This document shows positions 38,829-46,787 of a stretch of 64,000 nt of DNA, one piece after another. The stretch is taken from contig NZ_VIGV01000002.1 in the NCBI RefSeq assembly GCF_007858445.1, positions 682,001 to 746,000 on the forward strand. Reading direction: 5' to 3'. The translations under genes and the position numbers were made by a program. This DNA is from Tsukamurella sputi (GTDB lineage Bacteria; Actinomycetota; Actinomycetes; Mycobacteriales; Mycobacteriaceae). The stretch's first letter is position 1, and each line of letters starts with the position of its first letter. The notes under the pieces are model-generated. The model was not told the DNA's origin and did not search any database. It saw only the letters and a list, made by a program, of their open reading frames with translations.

Positions 38829-39109
38829 CAGTGGTCGTGGTCGTGCGCGGCGCCGGTCGCCGGGGGGATCGACTCCTCGCCGACCCGCTCCTTGGCCTCC
38901 GCCAGGATGTCCGCGGCGTTCAGCCGCACGTTCTCGGCGACCTCCTCGGCCTTGCGGCTGCCCTTGAGTCCCAGCGCTGTCGCCGCGACCGCACCTTCAC
39001 GCAGCGGCGCCTTGGCGAGCGCCTTCTTGGTCGCCTCGTACGCCGCGGCGCCGACGAGGCCGGTCACGAGCGCGGAGCCCGCCTTGAGGAGTACCGCCTG
39101 AACCGCCAT
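38828..39109 (-). CDS. pacL1: PacL1-like DUF1490 metal-efflux partner
   Basis: This 93-residue DUF1490 protein has an N-terminal hydrophobic segment (V-L-L-K-A-G-S-A-L-V-T-G-L-V-G-A-A-A-Y, about 5-24), a helical Ala/Glu-rich body and a C-terminal H-D-H-D-H. In M. tuberculosis the homologue Rv3269/PacL1 organises CtpC in the membrane, and a comparable C-terminal Asp/His tail binds zinc (established knowledge, from memory). The gene directly precedes ctpC with an overlapping stop and start, so the pair forms one operon. Confidence 0.88.
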
Positions 39110-39146
39110 CGGATCGTCCCTTCATCGGGCGGCGTACGCCACCTAT

Positions 39147-39161
39147 CGAACATCATTTCCA
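39147..39161. promoter_or_regulatory. Zur/Fur-like box upstream of pacL1
   Basis: On the minus strand the 15-mer TGGAAATGATGTTCG matches the actinobacterial Zur core TGAAAATGATTTTCA at 12 of 15 positions. It lies 38-52 bases before pacL1. A zinc exporter would be expected to respond to excess metal, so the sign of any regulation is uncertain. Confidence 0.3.
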
Positions 39162-39259
39162 ACAGCGTACCGCGCGAGGCGGTATCGACGGAACGTTACG
39201 CACAACACCATGGGCCGACGGGCCGGCCGCATCTGATCGCACCGAAATCCTGCGGACGA

Positions 39260-39328
39260 TCAGAAGGCGCACAGGGTGCAGAACTCGCCGCGGCATGACG
39301 TCGTTGCTGAGCAGTCGATCCCGATCAC
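39260..39328 (-). CDS. Candidate 22-residue Cys-rich peptide
   Basis: A GTG at 39328 overlaps the stop of the allophanate hydrolase gene (GTGA). It opens a 22-codon frame, (V)IGIDCSATTSCRGEFCTLC-AF, with cysteines at 6, 12, 17 and 20. Four Cys in 22 residues and the 4-base coupling, identical to most junctions in this region, are the only reasons to list it. It could be a metal-binding peptide, a translated leader that senses cysteine or metal for pacL1-ctpC 150 bases downstream, or chance. I recognise no family. Confidence 0.35.
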   Translation of the reverse strand: MIGIDCSATTSCRGEFCTLCAF

Positions 39329-40971
39329 CAGTCGAGCCAGTGACCTACGTCGAGGTCGCGGGCGGACGCCAGAGCCGAGGACTGGCAGCTGAATCCGACC
39401 ACGGTCCGGCCGTCGTCGAGGGCGACGGACCCGAGGGTCATCGGGGCGGGTAGCCGCGTGAGGAACGTCCCCAGCGCCGCGGGTGCGAGCCGCCAGAGCT
39501 CGCCGCGGATGCTGCGGCCTCGGGTGGCGTCGTGGACCAGGCCCGGCTTGGGCGGCGTCGTCGCCAGCTCCACCAGTCGGTACTCGTCGGCGGTCCGGAT
39601 CTCCCCCGCCCAGTACGCACCGAGCGAGGTCAGCTCGTGCTCGAGCGGCTGACCGCGCAGGTGCGCCCCGAAGACCGCCAGGTCCACGGCACCCGCGAGG
39701 CCGAGATTCCACGGCGCCACGGGCGGCGCGCCGGTGATCCGCGCTGCGAGATCGAGCGCGACCCCGTCGTGCCCGGCGGGCGCGAGCACCGTGACCCCGA
39801 ACTGGGCGCCGTCGGCGGTCTGGCCCGCTGGGACCGCGACCCCGCACAGATCGAGGAGGTTGCAGAAGTTGGTGTAGGTCCCCATCTGCGAGTTGACCCC
39901 GACGGGGTCCGCGGCCACCTCGGCGAGCGTCGGGTGCCGCGGTGCGGTGGGCACCATCAGGCCGGCGAAGTCCTCGAAGAGCGCCGCGGCCCGCGCGGCG
40001 ATGGCGCGCAGCTCCGCCTGGTCGGAGGCCAGACGGTGCGCCGGCACGTCGCCCGCAGCGCGCACGATGCCGGCCACCGTCGGGTCGAGCCCCGCGTCGT
40101 CACCTGCGGAGGTGACGAACTCCCCCACCGCGCTGTACCTCTCGGCGACGAGGGCGCCGTCGTAGAGGAGCCTCGCGGCGGCGAGCAGCTCCGAGATGTC
40201 CACGGGCTTCACGCGCAGGCCTGCGGCCTCGGCGCGGGCGACGGCACCGTCGAAGGCCTCGCGCCAGGCGGCGGGTAGGGCCGGTAGCTCGGCCGGGATC
40301 GCGAGAGCCGCGTCGGGCGCGGCGGCGAACGGGGTGTCGGCGGCCCATCGGCGCGTGCCGGTCGTGCTCATGACCGCCATGGTGCGGCCCGCCGTGACGA
40401 GATCGCGGGCGAAGACCGTGACGCAGTCGTACGACGCACACGCGGGCACAACCCCGTCGGTGCTGACGGTGCCGATCGTGGGCTTGATGCCGACGATGCC
40501 CTGCAGCCCGGCCGGGACGCGACCGGAGCCGGCGGTGTCGGTGCCGATCGCGATGTCCGCGTAGTCGAGGGCGACGGCGACCGCCGAACCGGAGCTCGAT
40601 CCCCCGGAGATGTGGTCCGGCCGTCGGGAATCCCGGACGGCGCCGTAGGGGCTGCGGCTGCCGACCAGGCCGGTGGCGAACTGGTCGAGGTTCGTCTTCC
40701 CGATCACGACCGCGCCGGCGGCGCGCAGGGCGGCGACGGCGGCGGCATCCGCCGCGGGGCGGTACGCGAATCCCGGACAGGCGGCGGTGGTCGGGAGGCC
40801 GGCCACGTCGACGTTGTCCTTGACCGCCAGGACGATGCCCGCGAGCGGACCGCCCGCAGCCAGGGATTGCGCGTACTCGGCGGCGACATCGGCCTCCGGC
40901 CGCAGGGCGAGGAAGACCTCGGACCGATCGTCGGCGGCGATGCGCCGGAAGATGTCGGCGATGCGGGTCAT
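39325..40971 (-). CDS. atzF: Allophanate hydrolase
   Basis: This enzyme hydrolyses allophanate to 2 NH3 and 2 CO2, the last step of the carboxylase route for urea or guanidine. The 548 residues comprise an amidase-signature domain and the allophanate-hydrolase C-terminal domain. The amidase catalytic residues are K51 in A-V-K-D-N, the cis-Ser around 125 in G-G-S-S-S-G-S-A, and nucleophile S149 in T-A-G-S-G-R-V-P. The C-terminal domain (about 425-548; L-A-V-F-G-A-H-L-R-G-Q-P-L) is the part that separates AtzF from other amidases. It overlaps the carboxyltransferase gene by 4 bases and is the last recognised enzyme of the operon starting at 45970. Confidence 0.93.
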   Translation of the reverse strand: MTRIADIFRRIAADDRSEVFLALRPEADVAAEYAQSLAAGGPLAGIVLAVKDNVDVAGLPTTAACPGFAYRPAADAAAVAALRAAGAVVIGKTNLDQFATGLVGSRSPYGAVRDSRRPDHISGGSSSGSAVAVALDYADIAIGTDTAGSGRVPAGLQGIVGIKPTIGTVSTDGVVPACASYDCVTVFARDLVTAGRTMAVMSTTGTRRWAADTPFAAAPDAALAIPAELPALPAAWREAFDGAVARAEAAGLRVKPVDISELLAAARLLYDGALVAERYSAVGEFVTSAGDDAGLDPTVAGIVRAAGDVPAHRLASDQAELRAIAARAAALFEDFAGLMVPTAPRHPTLAEVAADPVGVNSQMGTYTNFCNLLDLCGVAVPAGQTADGAQFGVTVLAPAGHDGVALDLAARITGAPPVAPWNLGLAGAVDLAVFGAHLRGQPLEHELTSLGAYWAGEIRTADEYRLVELATTPPKPGLVHDATRGRSIRGELWRLAPAALGTFLTRLPAPMTLGSVALDDGRTVVGFSCQSSALASARDLDVGHWLDW

Positions 40972-42959
40972 GCTGCGCTCCTCGTGAACTCGCCGGCGGC
41001 GGCCCAGCGGCCGCGCTCCTCGTCGCGGGCGATCTCCATCGCGGACCGCACTCGCGCGATGTCGTCGGCCTCGCGCGCCAGGAATGCCCGATGGGCGGAG
41101 AGGGAGAAGGACCCGGGCGTGATGCTCACCGAGCCGCGGCCGGCGGCGGTGTCGGCGCGCAGGTCCGCGAGTTCCTCGGTGCTGACGGGATACCAGCTGA
41201 TCCGGTCGAAATGCCGTAGCAGCCAGGGATGCTCGGGCTCGAAACCGCCGGCGGATAGGGGATGCCGATGGTTCCACACCTGCGTGGTGCGACCGACGAA
41301 CTGATAGCCGCCGGGGCCCTCCATGCCGTAGATGCAGAGGTAGGCACCGCCGATGCCGACGGCGTTCTCCGGTGTCCAGGTGCGTGCGGGGTTGTACTTG
41401 GTGGTCACCAGCCGGTGACGCGGATCGAGCGGGACCGCCACGGGCGCACCGAGATAGACGTCGCCGAGGCCGAGCACGAGGTACGAGGCGTCGAAGACGA
41501 TCCGCTGCACGTCCTCGACCGAGCCCAGGCCGTTCATGCGGCGGATGAACTCGATGTTCCAGGGGCACCACGGTGCGTCGCCTCGGACGCCGAGGACGTA
41601 GCGCTCGATGGCCTCGCGGGTGCTGGGGTCGTCCCAGGAGAGCGGCAGGGAGACGGTGCGGCTGGGGACGATCATGTCGTCGGCTGCGGGGAGCTGCGAC
41701 TCCGCCTCGCGGATCCAGTCGAGCGCCCCCGGTTGGCTCAGCGCGGTCGGGTCGAACTTCACCTGCAGGCTGCGGACACCGGCGGTGAGGTCGATCAGGC
41801 CACGCGGCGATTCCGCGCGGAGCCGTTGCTCCAACGCGTGGACGCGGGCACGCGACTCCAGGTCGAGCGTCATGGCGCCGTATTCGACGAGGATGTTGTC
41901 GTCACCCGATCGGCGGTAGGTGATGGTGGTCTCGCCGTCCGCGGTGGTCGACCGCGCGAGCACCCCGTCGTCGGAGTCTCCCCCGGCGGACAGCACGACG
42001 GGAAGGTTCGCTCGGCGCGCGGTGCCGAAGGCGCCGGGTGACGCGGCGGCGGCGGCGCGCACGGGGACGAAACGCACGGCGTCGCCGGGCCTGAGCTGTC
42101 CCAGCTTCCAGCGGTCCGCGGTGGTGACCGTCACGGGGCAGACGAAGCCGCCGAGGCTGGGGCCGTCGGGGCCGAGCAGGATCGGGGTGTCGCCGGTGAA
42201 GTCCAGAGCGCCCACGGAGTAGGCGTTGTCGTGGATGTTCGACGGGTGCAGGCCGGCCTCGCCTCCATCGGGACGCGCCCATTCGGGCTTGGGTCCGATG
42301 AGCCGGACGCCGGTGCGATCGGAGTTGAAGTGCACCTCGTAGGCGGTGTCGTACAGGGTCGCGATGTCAGCGTCGGTGAAGTACTCGGGGGCGGAATGCG
42401 GCCCGACGGTGACCGCGAGCTGCCACCGGGTGGTGAACGCGGGAACCTCGTCGTCGAGGATGCGGCGCGGGGCGGCCTTCGGTTCCGGGCCGAGCGGCAG
42501 TTCGTCGCCGGCGGTGAGGGTCCGGCCGTCGTGGCCACCGAACTTGCCCAGCGTGAACGTCGCCGCGCTCCCCAGATACTCGGGCACCACCACGCCGCCA
42601 CGGACGGCGAGGTAGACGCGCATGCCGAGCGATCCGGTGGCGCCGATGGCGAGCTGCTGCCCGGGGAGGAGTTCGACGGGAACCCAGGTGGGGACGGGCG
42701 TCCCGTCGACGGTCACCGTGACGGGCGCGCCCGTGACCGCGACCGTGGTGGCCTCGTCGGCGGTGACGGCGAGGCCACCGAGGGTGCACTCGAAACCCGG
42801 AGCGCCCTCGTCGTTGCCGACGGCCAGGTTGGCGAGGCGGAACGAAAGATCGTCCATCGGGCCGGACGGCGGGACCCCGATCGACCAGTAGCCGGCACGG
42901 CCGGGCCAGTCCTGCACGGTGGTCATCGGGCCGGGGCGGACGACAGTGAGGGTGGTCAT
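40968..42959 (-). CDS. Urea/guanidine carboxylase-like protein, carboxyltransferase part only
   Basis: The 663 residues contain an AHS2/KipA-PxpC-like domain (about 1-300; [15 protein letters not shown]) followed by an AHS1/KipI-PxpB-like domain (about 350-600; F-V-G-R-T-T-Q-V-W and P-G-G-Y-Q at the end). Together these make the carboxyltransferase half of urea amidolyase-type carboxylases. A complete urea or guanidine carboxylase has about 1200 residues, with an N-terminal ATP-grasp biotin carboxylase and a C-terminal biotinyl domain. Both are absent here, and there is no room for them: UAAP2 overlaps the start and atzF overlaps the stop. The missing functions would have to come from separate subunits elsewhere. 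Confidence 0.88.
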   Translation of the reverse strand: MTTLTVVRPGPMTTVQDWPGRAGYWSIGVPPSGPMDDLSFRLANLAVGNDEGAPGFECTLGGLAVTADEATTVAVTGAPVTVTVDGTPVPTWVPVELLPGQQLAIGATGSLGMRVYLAVRGGVVVPEYLGSAATFTLGKFGGHDGRTLTAGDELPLGPEPKAAPRRILDDEVPAFTTRWQLAVTVGPHSAPEYFTDADIATLYDTAYEVHFNSDRTGVRLIGPKPEWARPDGGEAGLHPSNIHDNAYSVGALDFTGDTPILLGPDGPSLGGFVCPVTVTTADRWKLGQLRPGDAVRFVPVRAAAAASPGAFGTARRANLPVVLSAGGDSDDGVLARSTTADGETTITYRRSGDDNILVEYGAMTLDLESRARVHALEQRLRAESPRGLIDLTAGVRSLQVKFDPTALSQPGALDWIREAESQLPAADDMIVPSRTVSLPLSWDDPSTREAIERYVLGVRGDAPWCPWNIEFIRRMNGLGSVEDVQRIVFDASYLVLGLGDVYLGAPVAVPLDPRHRLVTTKYNPARTWTPENAVGIGGAYLCIYGMEGPGGYQFVGRTTQVWNHRHPLSAGGFEPEHPWLLRHFDRISWYPVSTEELADLRADTAAGRGSVSITPGSFSLSAHRAFLAREADDIARVRSAMEIARDEERGRWAAAGEFTRSAA

Positions 42960-43555
42960 GCGGCGGCCTCCGAGATCTCGAGCTCGACGGCGGTGGGGTC
43001 GAAGCCGTTGCAGGGGTTGTTGATCTGCGGGCAGTTGGAGATCAGCACCAGGGTGTCGATCTCGGCGCGCAGCACCACTTTCTTCCCCGGCGCGGAGAGG
43101 CCGTCGACGATGCCTAATGTGCCGTCGGGGTCGACGGGGACGTACATGTAGAAGTTGACGTTGCCCACCAGGTCGCGCTTGCCGAGGCCGTGCCGGCTGC
43201 CCTCGATGAGGAAGTTCTCGACGCAGGCGTGCTGGTGTTTGGTGTGGTGGCCGTAGCGGAGCGTGTTGGACTCCTGTGAGCAGGCGCCGCCGAGGGTGTC
43301 GTGGTGGCCGACCTCGTCGTCGACGATGGTCATCATGGGGCGCGACTCCTGATCGCGGATAACAGTTCCGGCACCCAGGAAGATGCTGCCCTGGCCGAGG
43401 ATCGTCTGCTGGGCGCTGTAGCGGATGGTGTGGTCGTGCGCGCCGTAGAAGAGGGTGTCGACAGCCTGGTTGCCGTACAGGTCGGTCATGGTGAGGGTGT
43501 GGCCGGCGGGGACGATGCCCGACCAGGGTGCCCGCGGGGTGACGGTGGCGATCAT
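42956..43555 (-). CDS. Urea carboxylase-associated protein 2 (DUF1989)
   Basis: This 199-residue DUF1989 protein contains D-D-E-V-G-H-H-D-T-L-G-G-A-C-S-Q-E-S-N-T-L-R-Y-G (about 89-112), with the conserved His pair and Cys of the family. DUF1989 pairs beside guanidine carboxylase act as carboxyguanidine deiminase subunits (CgdA/CgdB, from memory), producing allophanate for AtzF. The stop overlaps the next start (ATGA). The partner UAAP1 is 26 bases upstream. Confidence 0.88.
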   Translation of the reverse strand: MIATVTPRAPWSGIVPAGHTLTMTDLYGNQAVDTLFYGAHDHTIRYSAQQTILGQGSIFLGAGTVIRDQESRPMMTIVDDEVGHHDTLGGACSQESNTLRYGHHTKHQHACVENFLIEGSRHGLGKRDLVGNVNFYMYVPVDPDGTLGIVDGLSAPGKKVVLRAEIDTLVLISNCPQINNPCNGFDPTAVELEISEAAA

Positions 43556-43581
43556 GGGAGCTCCTTCTGGGGACTGCGCGG

Positions 43582-44424
43582 TCAGTGCGCCGCGTGGTGG
43601 GCGTCTTCGGAATTGGCGACGGCGCGGCGGTATTCGGGGTCGGTGTCCGGATCGGCGACGAGCGAGGCCAGGTCGTCGTCGGCGCGCCAGGCCAGCACTT
43701 CGAGGAGGCCGGTGTCGAAGGTCGGCGACGGGTCGAGCGGGTGGGCGGTGTTCGCGACGGCGACGACGCACGGCAGGTGCAGCACCAGCTCCACGGCCTT
43801 CCCCGCCCCCGCACTGCCGGTGGAGGCGAGGGCACCGTCGGCCCCGACGGTCACGCCGTGGAAGAAGGAGACGGGCGGGGCGACGTCGGTGGGCGTGAGA
43901 CCGTGCTTGGCCGCGGCGAGGACGAGCAGCTCGCGGCCGGCGGGGCTGTCGGAGTGCGCCTCCCCCGCGCCGTACTTGGCGGTGTTGCTGGCGAGCGTGG
44001 TGGCGCCGCAGAGGGCGTCGTGGTGGCCGGAATCGTCGGCCACGACGGTGGCGAGCACGCGCCCCTGGTCGGAGAGGAGCGGGTGCCCCGCGCCGAGGTG
44101 GGCCTGCCACGGCACCTTGACGGTGTCGGCGAGGTTGAGTCGTTCCCAGGGGGCGTCGGCGCGCCAGAGCAGGACGTTCGCGCACGCCGTGCCGGCGGTG
44201 TCGGTCAGCCGGATGCGGGTGCCACGAGCGAGGACCTTGGTGGTGTACCGACCGCCGGGGACTGTCTCCGCCCAGGTGAGGGCGTCAGCGGGCACGCCGG
44301 CGGGCGGGTCGGGCCAGGCGGTGGCGGGCACCGTCGGCATGCCCTCGACGCGGGTGTCGGCCTGGGCGCGGGCGTGGTCGCGGGCGCCCTGGGTGGTGGC
44401 GGTGGTCTCGGCGATGGCGGTCAC
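43582..44424 (-). CDS. Urea carboxylase-associated protein 1 (DUF1989)
   Basis: This 280-residue DUF1989 protein is the larger partner of the pair. The conserved block is D-D-S-G-H-H-D-A-L-C-G-A-T-T-L-A-S-N-T-A-K-Y-G (about 128-150). GTG 44424 is one base after the permease stop. The N-terminal 30 residues are variable, so a downstream start is possible. With UAAP2 it probably forms a heteromeric deiminase that converts carboxyguanidine to allophanate and ammonia; if the substrate were urea no deiminase would be needed. Confidence 0.87.
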   Translation of the reverse strand: MTAIAETTATTQGARDHARAQADTRVEGMPTVPATAWPDPPAGVPADALTWAETVPGGRYTTKVLARGTRIRLTDTAGTACANVLLWRADAPWERLNLADTVKVPWQAHLGAGHPLLSDQGRVLATVVADDSGHHDALCGATTLASNTAKYGAGEAHSDSPAGRELLVLAAAKHGLTPTDVAPPVSFFHGVTVGADGALASTGSAGAGKAVELVLHLPCVVAVANTAHPLDPSPTFDTGLLEVLAWRADDDLASLVADPDTDPEYRRAVANSEDAHHAAH

Positions 44425-44425
44425 G

Positions 44426-45970
44426 TCAGATGCCTTTCGTGGCGGGGATGGTCGGGAGGACTGCGGTGACGGGGCGCGGGTGCTCACGGCGCGGGAAGCA
44501 GGCGATGCCCGCGAGGACGACGACCGCGATGGTGATCGGGCCGGCCCACTGCAGCAGCGGGGATTGGCCGGTGGGGTCGTAGATCTCGGCGCGCGGCCAG
44601 GCGAGGTTGATCACCATGGCCCCGCCGTAGAGGACGGCGGCGGCGTTGATCGGCACGCCCCAGCGGCCCAGGGTCAAGACGGGCTTCCCCTCGGAGTCGC
44701 GGACGGTGGCGCCGTGCGGCCATCCGCGGAGCCGCTGGTAGAGCATCGGCACCGTCACGGACAGGTAGGCGAGGTAGATGAGCACGATGCACACGCTGGC
44801 GAGGGTCGCGAAGATCGCGGGGTTGCCCACGTTCACCAGCAGGACGGCGACGCAGAGGATTCCGATGAGCACTGCGGGCGCGACGGGTGCCTGGGTGCGC
44901 GGGTTGACGCGGGAGAGCCGCTCCCAGAACGGGAGCCGGTGGTCGCGGGCCATGGAGAAGATGAGGCGGCTGCACGCGGTCTGGATGGCGAGCGTGCAGA
45001 TGAACACGGCCACGGCCACGTCGACCAGGAGGACCTTGCCCCAGAACGAACCGAGGACGGACTGGAGCACGGAGGGCAGGCCGCCGGCGGCGAGCTCCTC
45101 CCCCAGCGTCGGCGCCGCCATGAGAGCGGTGATCAGCATGAGCCCGCCGCCGACCGCCGAGGCGGTGAGGGCGAATCGGATGGTGCGCGGCGCGACCCGG
45201 CGGGGGTTGACGGTCTCCTCGGCGAGCTCGCCCGCCGAGCCGAAGCCGACCATGACGTACGCCGCCATGAGACCGGAGACGATGAAAGCCCCGAGGTAGC
45301 CGCCCGAGCCGGTGGTGGTGACGTGCGAGGTGTCGAAGACGACCTGCGGCCCGCGCTGGGCGTGCATCGCGAGAGCGCCGATGACGGCGACCACGCCGAC
45401 GAGTTCGCACGTGACGCCGATCGCGTTGATGCGGCTCATCCAGTGAACGCCGATGCAATTGATGGTGGTGGTGACGATCAGCAGCACGGTGCCGAGCAGG
45501 ACCGCGTTGGCCGCACCGCTCGAGCTCGTGAGGGACGGGTCGTCGCCGATGATCTGGAAGCCCGACCACACGGTGGGCAGGACCACCTGCAGCGCGATCG
45601 CGGCCGCCGCGGCGGTGACGATCTGCGCGAGGATCATGAACCAGCCGCCGAACCAGCCGATCACCTCGCCGCCGAGGCGACGCGACCACTGGTAGATCGC
45701 ACCGGAGATCGGGTAGCGGGCGGCCATCTCGGCGAAGCACAGGGCCACGAGGAACTGACCGAGATAGACGAGGGGCCAGGTCCAGAAGAAGGCGGCTCCG
45801 CCGAGCGAGTAGCCGAGGCCGAACAGCTGGAAAATGGTGGTGAGGATGGACACGAACGAGAATCCGGCGGCGAACGACGCGAACGTCCCGAGCGAGCGGC
45901 GCAACTGCGGCTGGTAGCCGAGCTGGGCCAGATCATCCGAATCATGGTGTCGGGGTTGGGTGGTTGTCAT
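44426..45970 (-). CDS. APC-family amino-acid-type permease
   Basis: This 514-residue permease has about twelve transmembrane helices. It belongs to the amino acid-polyamine-organocation group (GABA-permease-like subfamily, with G-T-F-A-S-F-A-A-G-F-S-F-V-S-I at the start and P-I-S-G-A-I-Y-Q-W after TM2). As the first gene of the carboxylase/allophanate hydrolase operon it probably imports the substrate; related permeases accompany guanidine/urea carboxylases in other bacteria. ATG 45970 is chosen because GGGAAG precedes it and the preceding frame lies in the operator region. A GTG at 46003 in frame is the alternative. Confidence 0.85.
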   Translation of the reverse strand: MTTTQPRHHDSDDLAQLGYQPQLRRSLGTFASFAAGFSFVSILTTIFQLFGLGYSLGGAAFFWTWPLVYLGQFLVALCFAEMAARYPISGAIYQWSRRLGGEVIGWFGGWFMILAQIVTAAAAAIALQVVLPTVWSGFQIIGDDPSLTSSSGAANAVLLGTVLLIVTTTINCIGVHWMSRINAIGVTCELVGVVAVIGALAMHAQRGPQVVFDTSHVTTTGSGGYLGAFIVSGLMAAYVMVGFGSAGELAEETVNPRRVAPRTIRFALTASAVGGGLMLITALMAAPTLGEELAAGGLPSVLQSVLGSFWGKVLLVDVAVAVFICTLAIQTACSRLIFSMARDHRLPFWERLSRVNPRTQAPVAPAVLIGILCVAVLLVNVGNPAIFATLASVCIVLIYLAYLSVTVPMLYQRLRGWPHGATVRDSEGKPVLTLGRWGVPINAAAVLYGGAMVINLAWPRAEIYDPTGQSPLLQWAGPITIAVVVLAGIACFPRREHPRPVTAVLPTIPATKGI

Positions 45971-45991
45971 GGGCGGCTTCCCGGTCGGAAC

Positions 45992-46011
45992 TCTATCTGT
46001 CACTTGATAGA
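45992..46011. promoter_or_regulatory. TetR-type operator palindrome
   Basis: TCTATC-n8-GATAGA is a perfect 6-bp inverted repeat. It lies 22 bases before the permease start and 94 bases before the divergent tetR gene, where an autoregulated repressor of both directions would bind. Confidence 0.55.
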
Positions 46012-46091
46012 AAACCGTTCTCCGGGGTCAGACGGATTGCCCCGCTGTAAGGACTGGGAAAACCGGCGCTACGAACATGTTTCGCGGCGGG

Positions 46092-46097
46092 TAGCCT
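46092..46097 (+). promoter_or_regulatory. -10 element for leaderless tetR (46105)
   Basis: TAGCCT ends 7 bases before GTG 46105. No Shine-Dalgarno sequence is present. Confidence 0.5.
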
Positions 46098-46104
46098 GTG
46101 TGCC

Positions 46105-46728
46105 GTGACGGAGGCGAACGGTGGGGCGGAAACCGCAGGTAGACGGGGTCGGCCGCGGGCGAACGATCCGCGCCGCCCCGGGGCCACGGCGGTGGACGAG
46201 ATCCTCGACGCCGCGGCGGAGCTGTTCACCCAGCGCGGATACGCCGCCACCTCGACGCGGCAGATCGCCGAGGCGGTAGGAATCCGCCAGGCCTCGCTGT
46301 ACCACTACTTCCCCACCAAGGGCGAGATCCTGACCGCGCTGTTGGAGGCAACGGTGCAGGCGCCGCTCGCGCTCGCGCGCTCCGTGGTGTCGGCCGATGG
46401 TGGGCCCTTGGACCGGCTGTTGACGTTGGCCCGTTCCGACGCCGGCCAGTTGCTGGCGGCCCGCTACAACCTGGGCGCGCTCTACCACCTGCCCGAGCTG
46501 GCGGCCGACGAGTTCGCCGGGTTCCGATCGGACCGGGCGGAGCTGGCCTCGCACTACCGTTCGCTGGCCTCAGCCGTTCTCGGCGACGACACCGACCCGC
46601 GCGCTCTCCTGCCGTTCCGGCTCGTGGAGTCCGTGATCGGCCTGCGGTCCGACGGTGCCCTCGGCCCCGAGTCGGGCGACGCCCTGGTGGATTCGATCTG
46701 CGACGCGATCCGGCGCGTGCTGGCGTAG
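46105..46728 (+). CDS. TetR family regulator of the carboxylase operon
   Basis: This 207-residue TetR protein has an Arg/Pro-rich N-terminus and then a helix-turn-helix at about 28-75 (T-R-Q-I-A-E-A-V-G-I-R-Q-A-S-L-Y-H-Y-F-P-T-K-G-E-I-L). It is transcribed divergently from the permease operon, with a 20-base palindrome between them, so it most likely represses that operon until an inducer (guanidine, carboxyguanidine or a related nitrogen compound) appears. The ligand is inferred from context only. Confidence 0.88.
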   Translation: MTEANGGAETAGRRGRPRANDPRRPGATAVDEILDAAAELFTQRGYAATSTRQIAEAVGIRQASLYHYFPTKGEILTALLEATVQAPLALARSVVSADGGPLDRLLTLARSDAGQLLAARYNLGALYHLPELAADEFAGFRSDRAELASHYRSLASAVLGDDTDPRALLPFRLVESVIGLRSDGALGPESGDALVDSICDAIRRVLA

Positions 46729-46743
46729 TTCGAGACCCACGAC

Positions 46744-46774
46744 GAAGGGGCGCGGCCAGTGGCCACGCCCCTTC
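46744..46774. terminator. Bidirectional terminator between tetR and gnd
   Basis: GAAGGGGCG and CGCCCCTTC form a perfect 9-bp stem. The 13-base loop itself contains GGCC-n3-GGCC. It lies between the convergent tetR and gnd genes. Confidence 0.75.
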
Positions 46775-46787
46775 AGTCATATGGTGA

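Noticed and set aside
39260-39328. Cys-rich mini-frame as a mycofactocin-type RiPP precursor
   Set aside because: No radical-SAM or RiPP chaperone gene is nearby, and the terminal residues do not match the mycofactocin core. It is kept only as an unassigned small frame.
42960-43835. N-terminal extension of the carboxyltransferase frame that might have been a biotin carboxylase
   Set aside because: The extension translates to Arg/Pro/Ser-rich sequence opposite the real UAAP2 and UAAP1 frames and has no ATP-grasp motifs, so the carboxylase is short.
46012-46104. Possible guanidine-II riboswitch hairpin (GGAGA-ACGG-TTTTC) upstream of the permease
   Set aside because: Only one weak hairpin with two G-T pairs and a single ACGG loop; the class needs two ACGR hairpins. 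Control by the neighbouring TetR is a better explanation.
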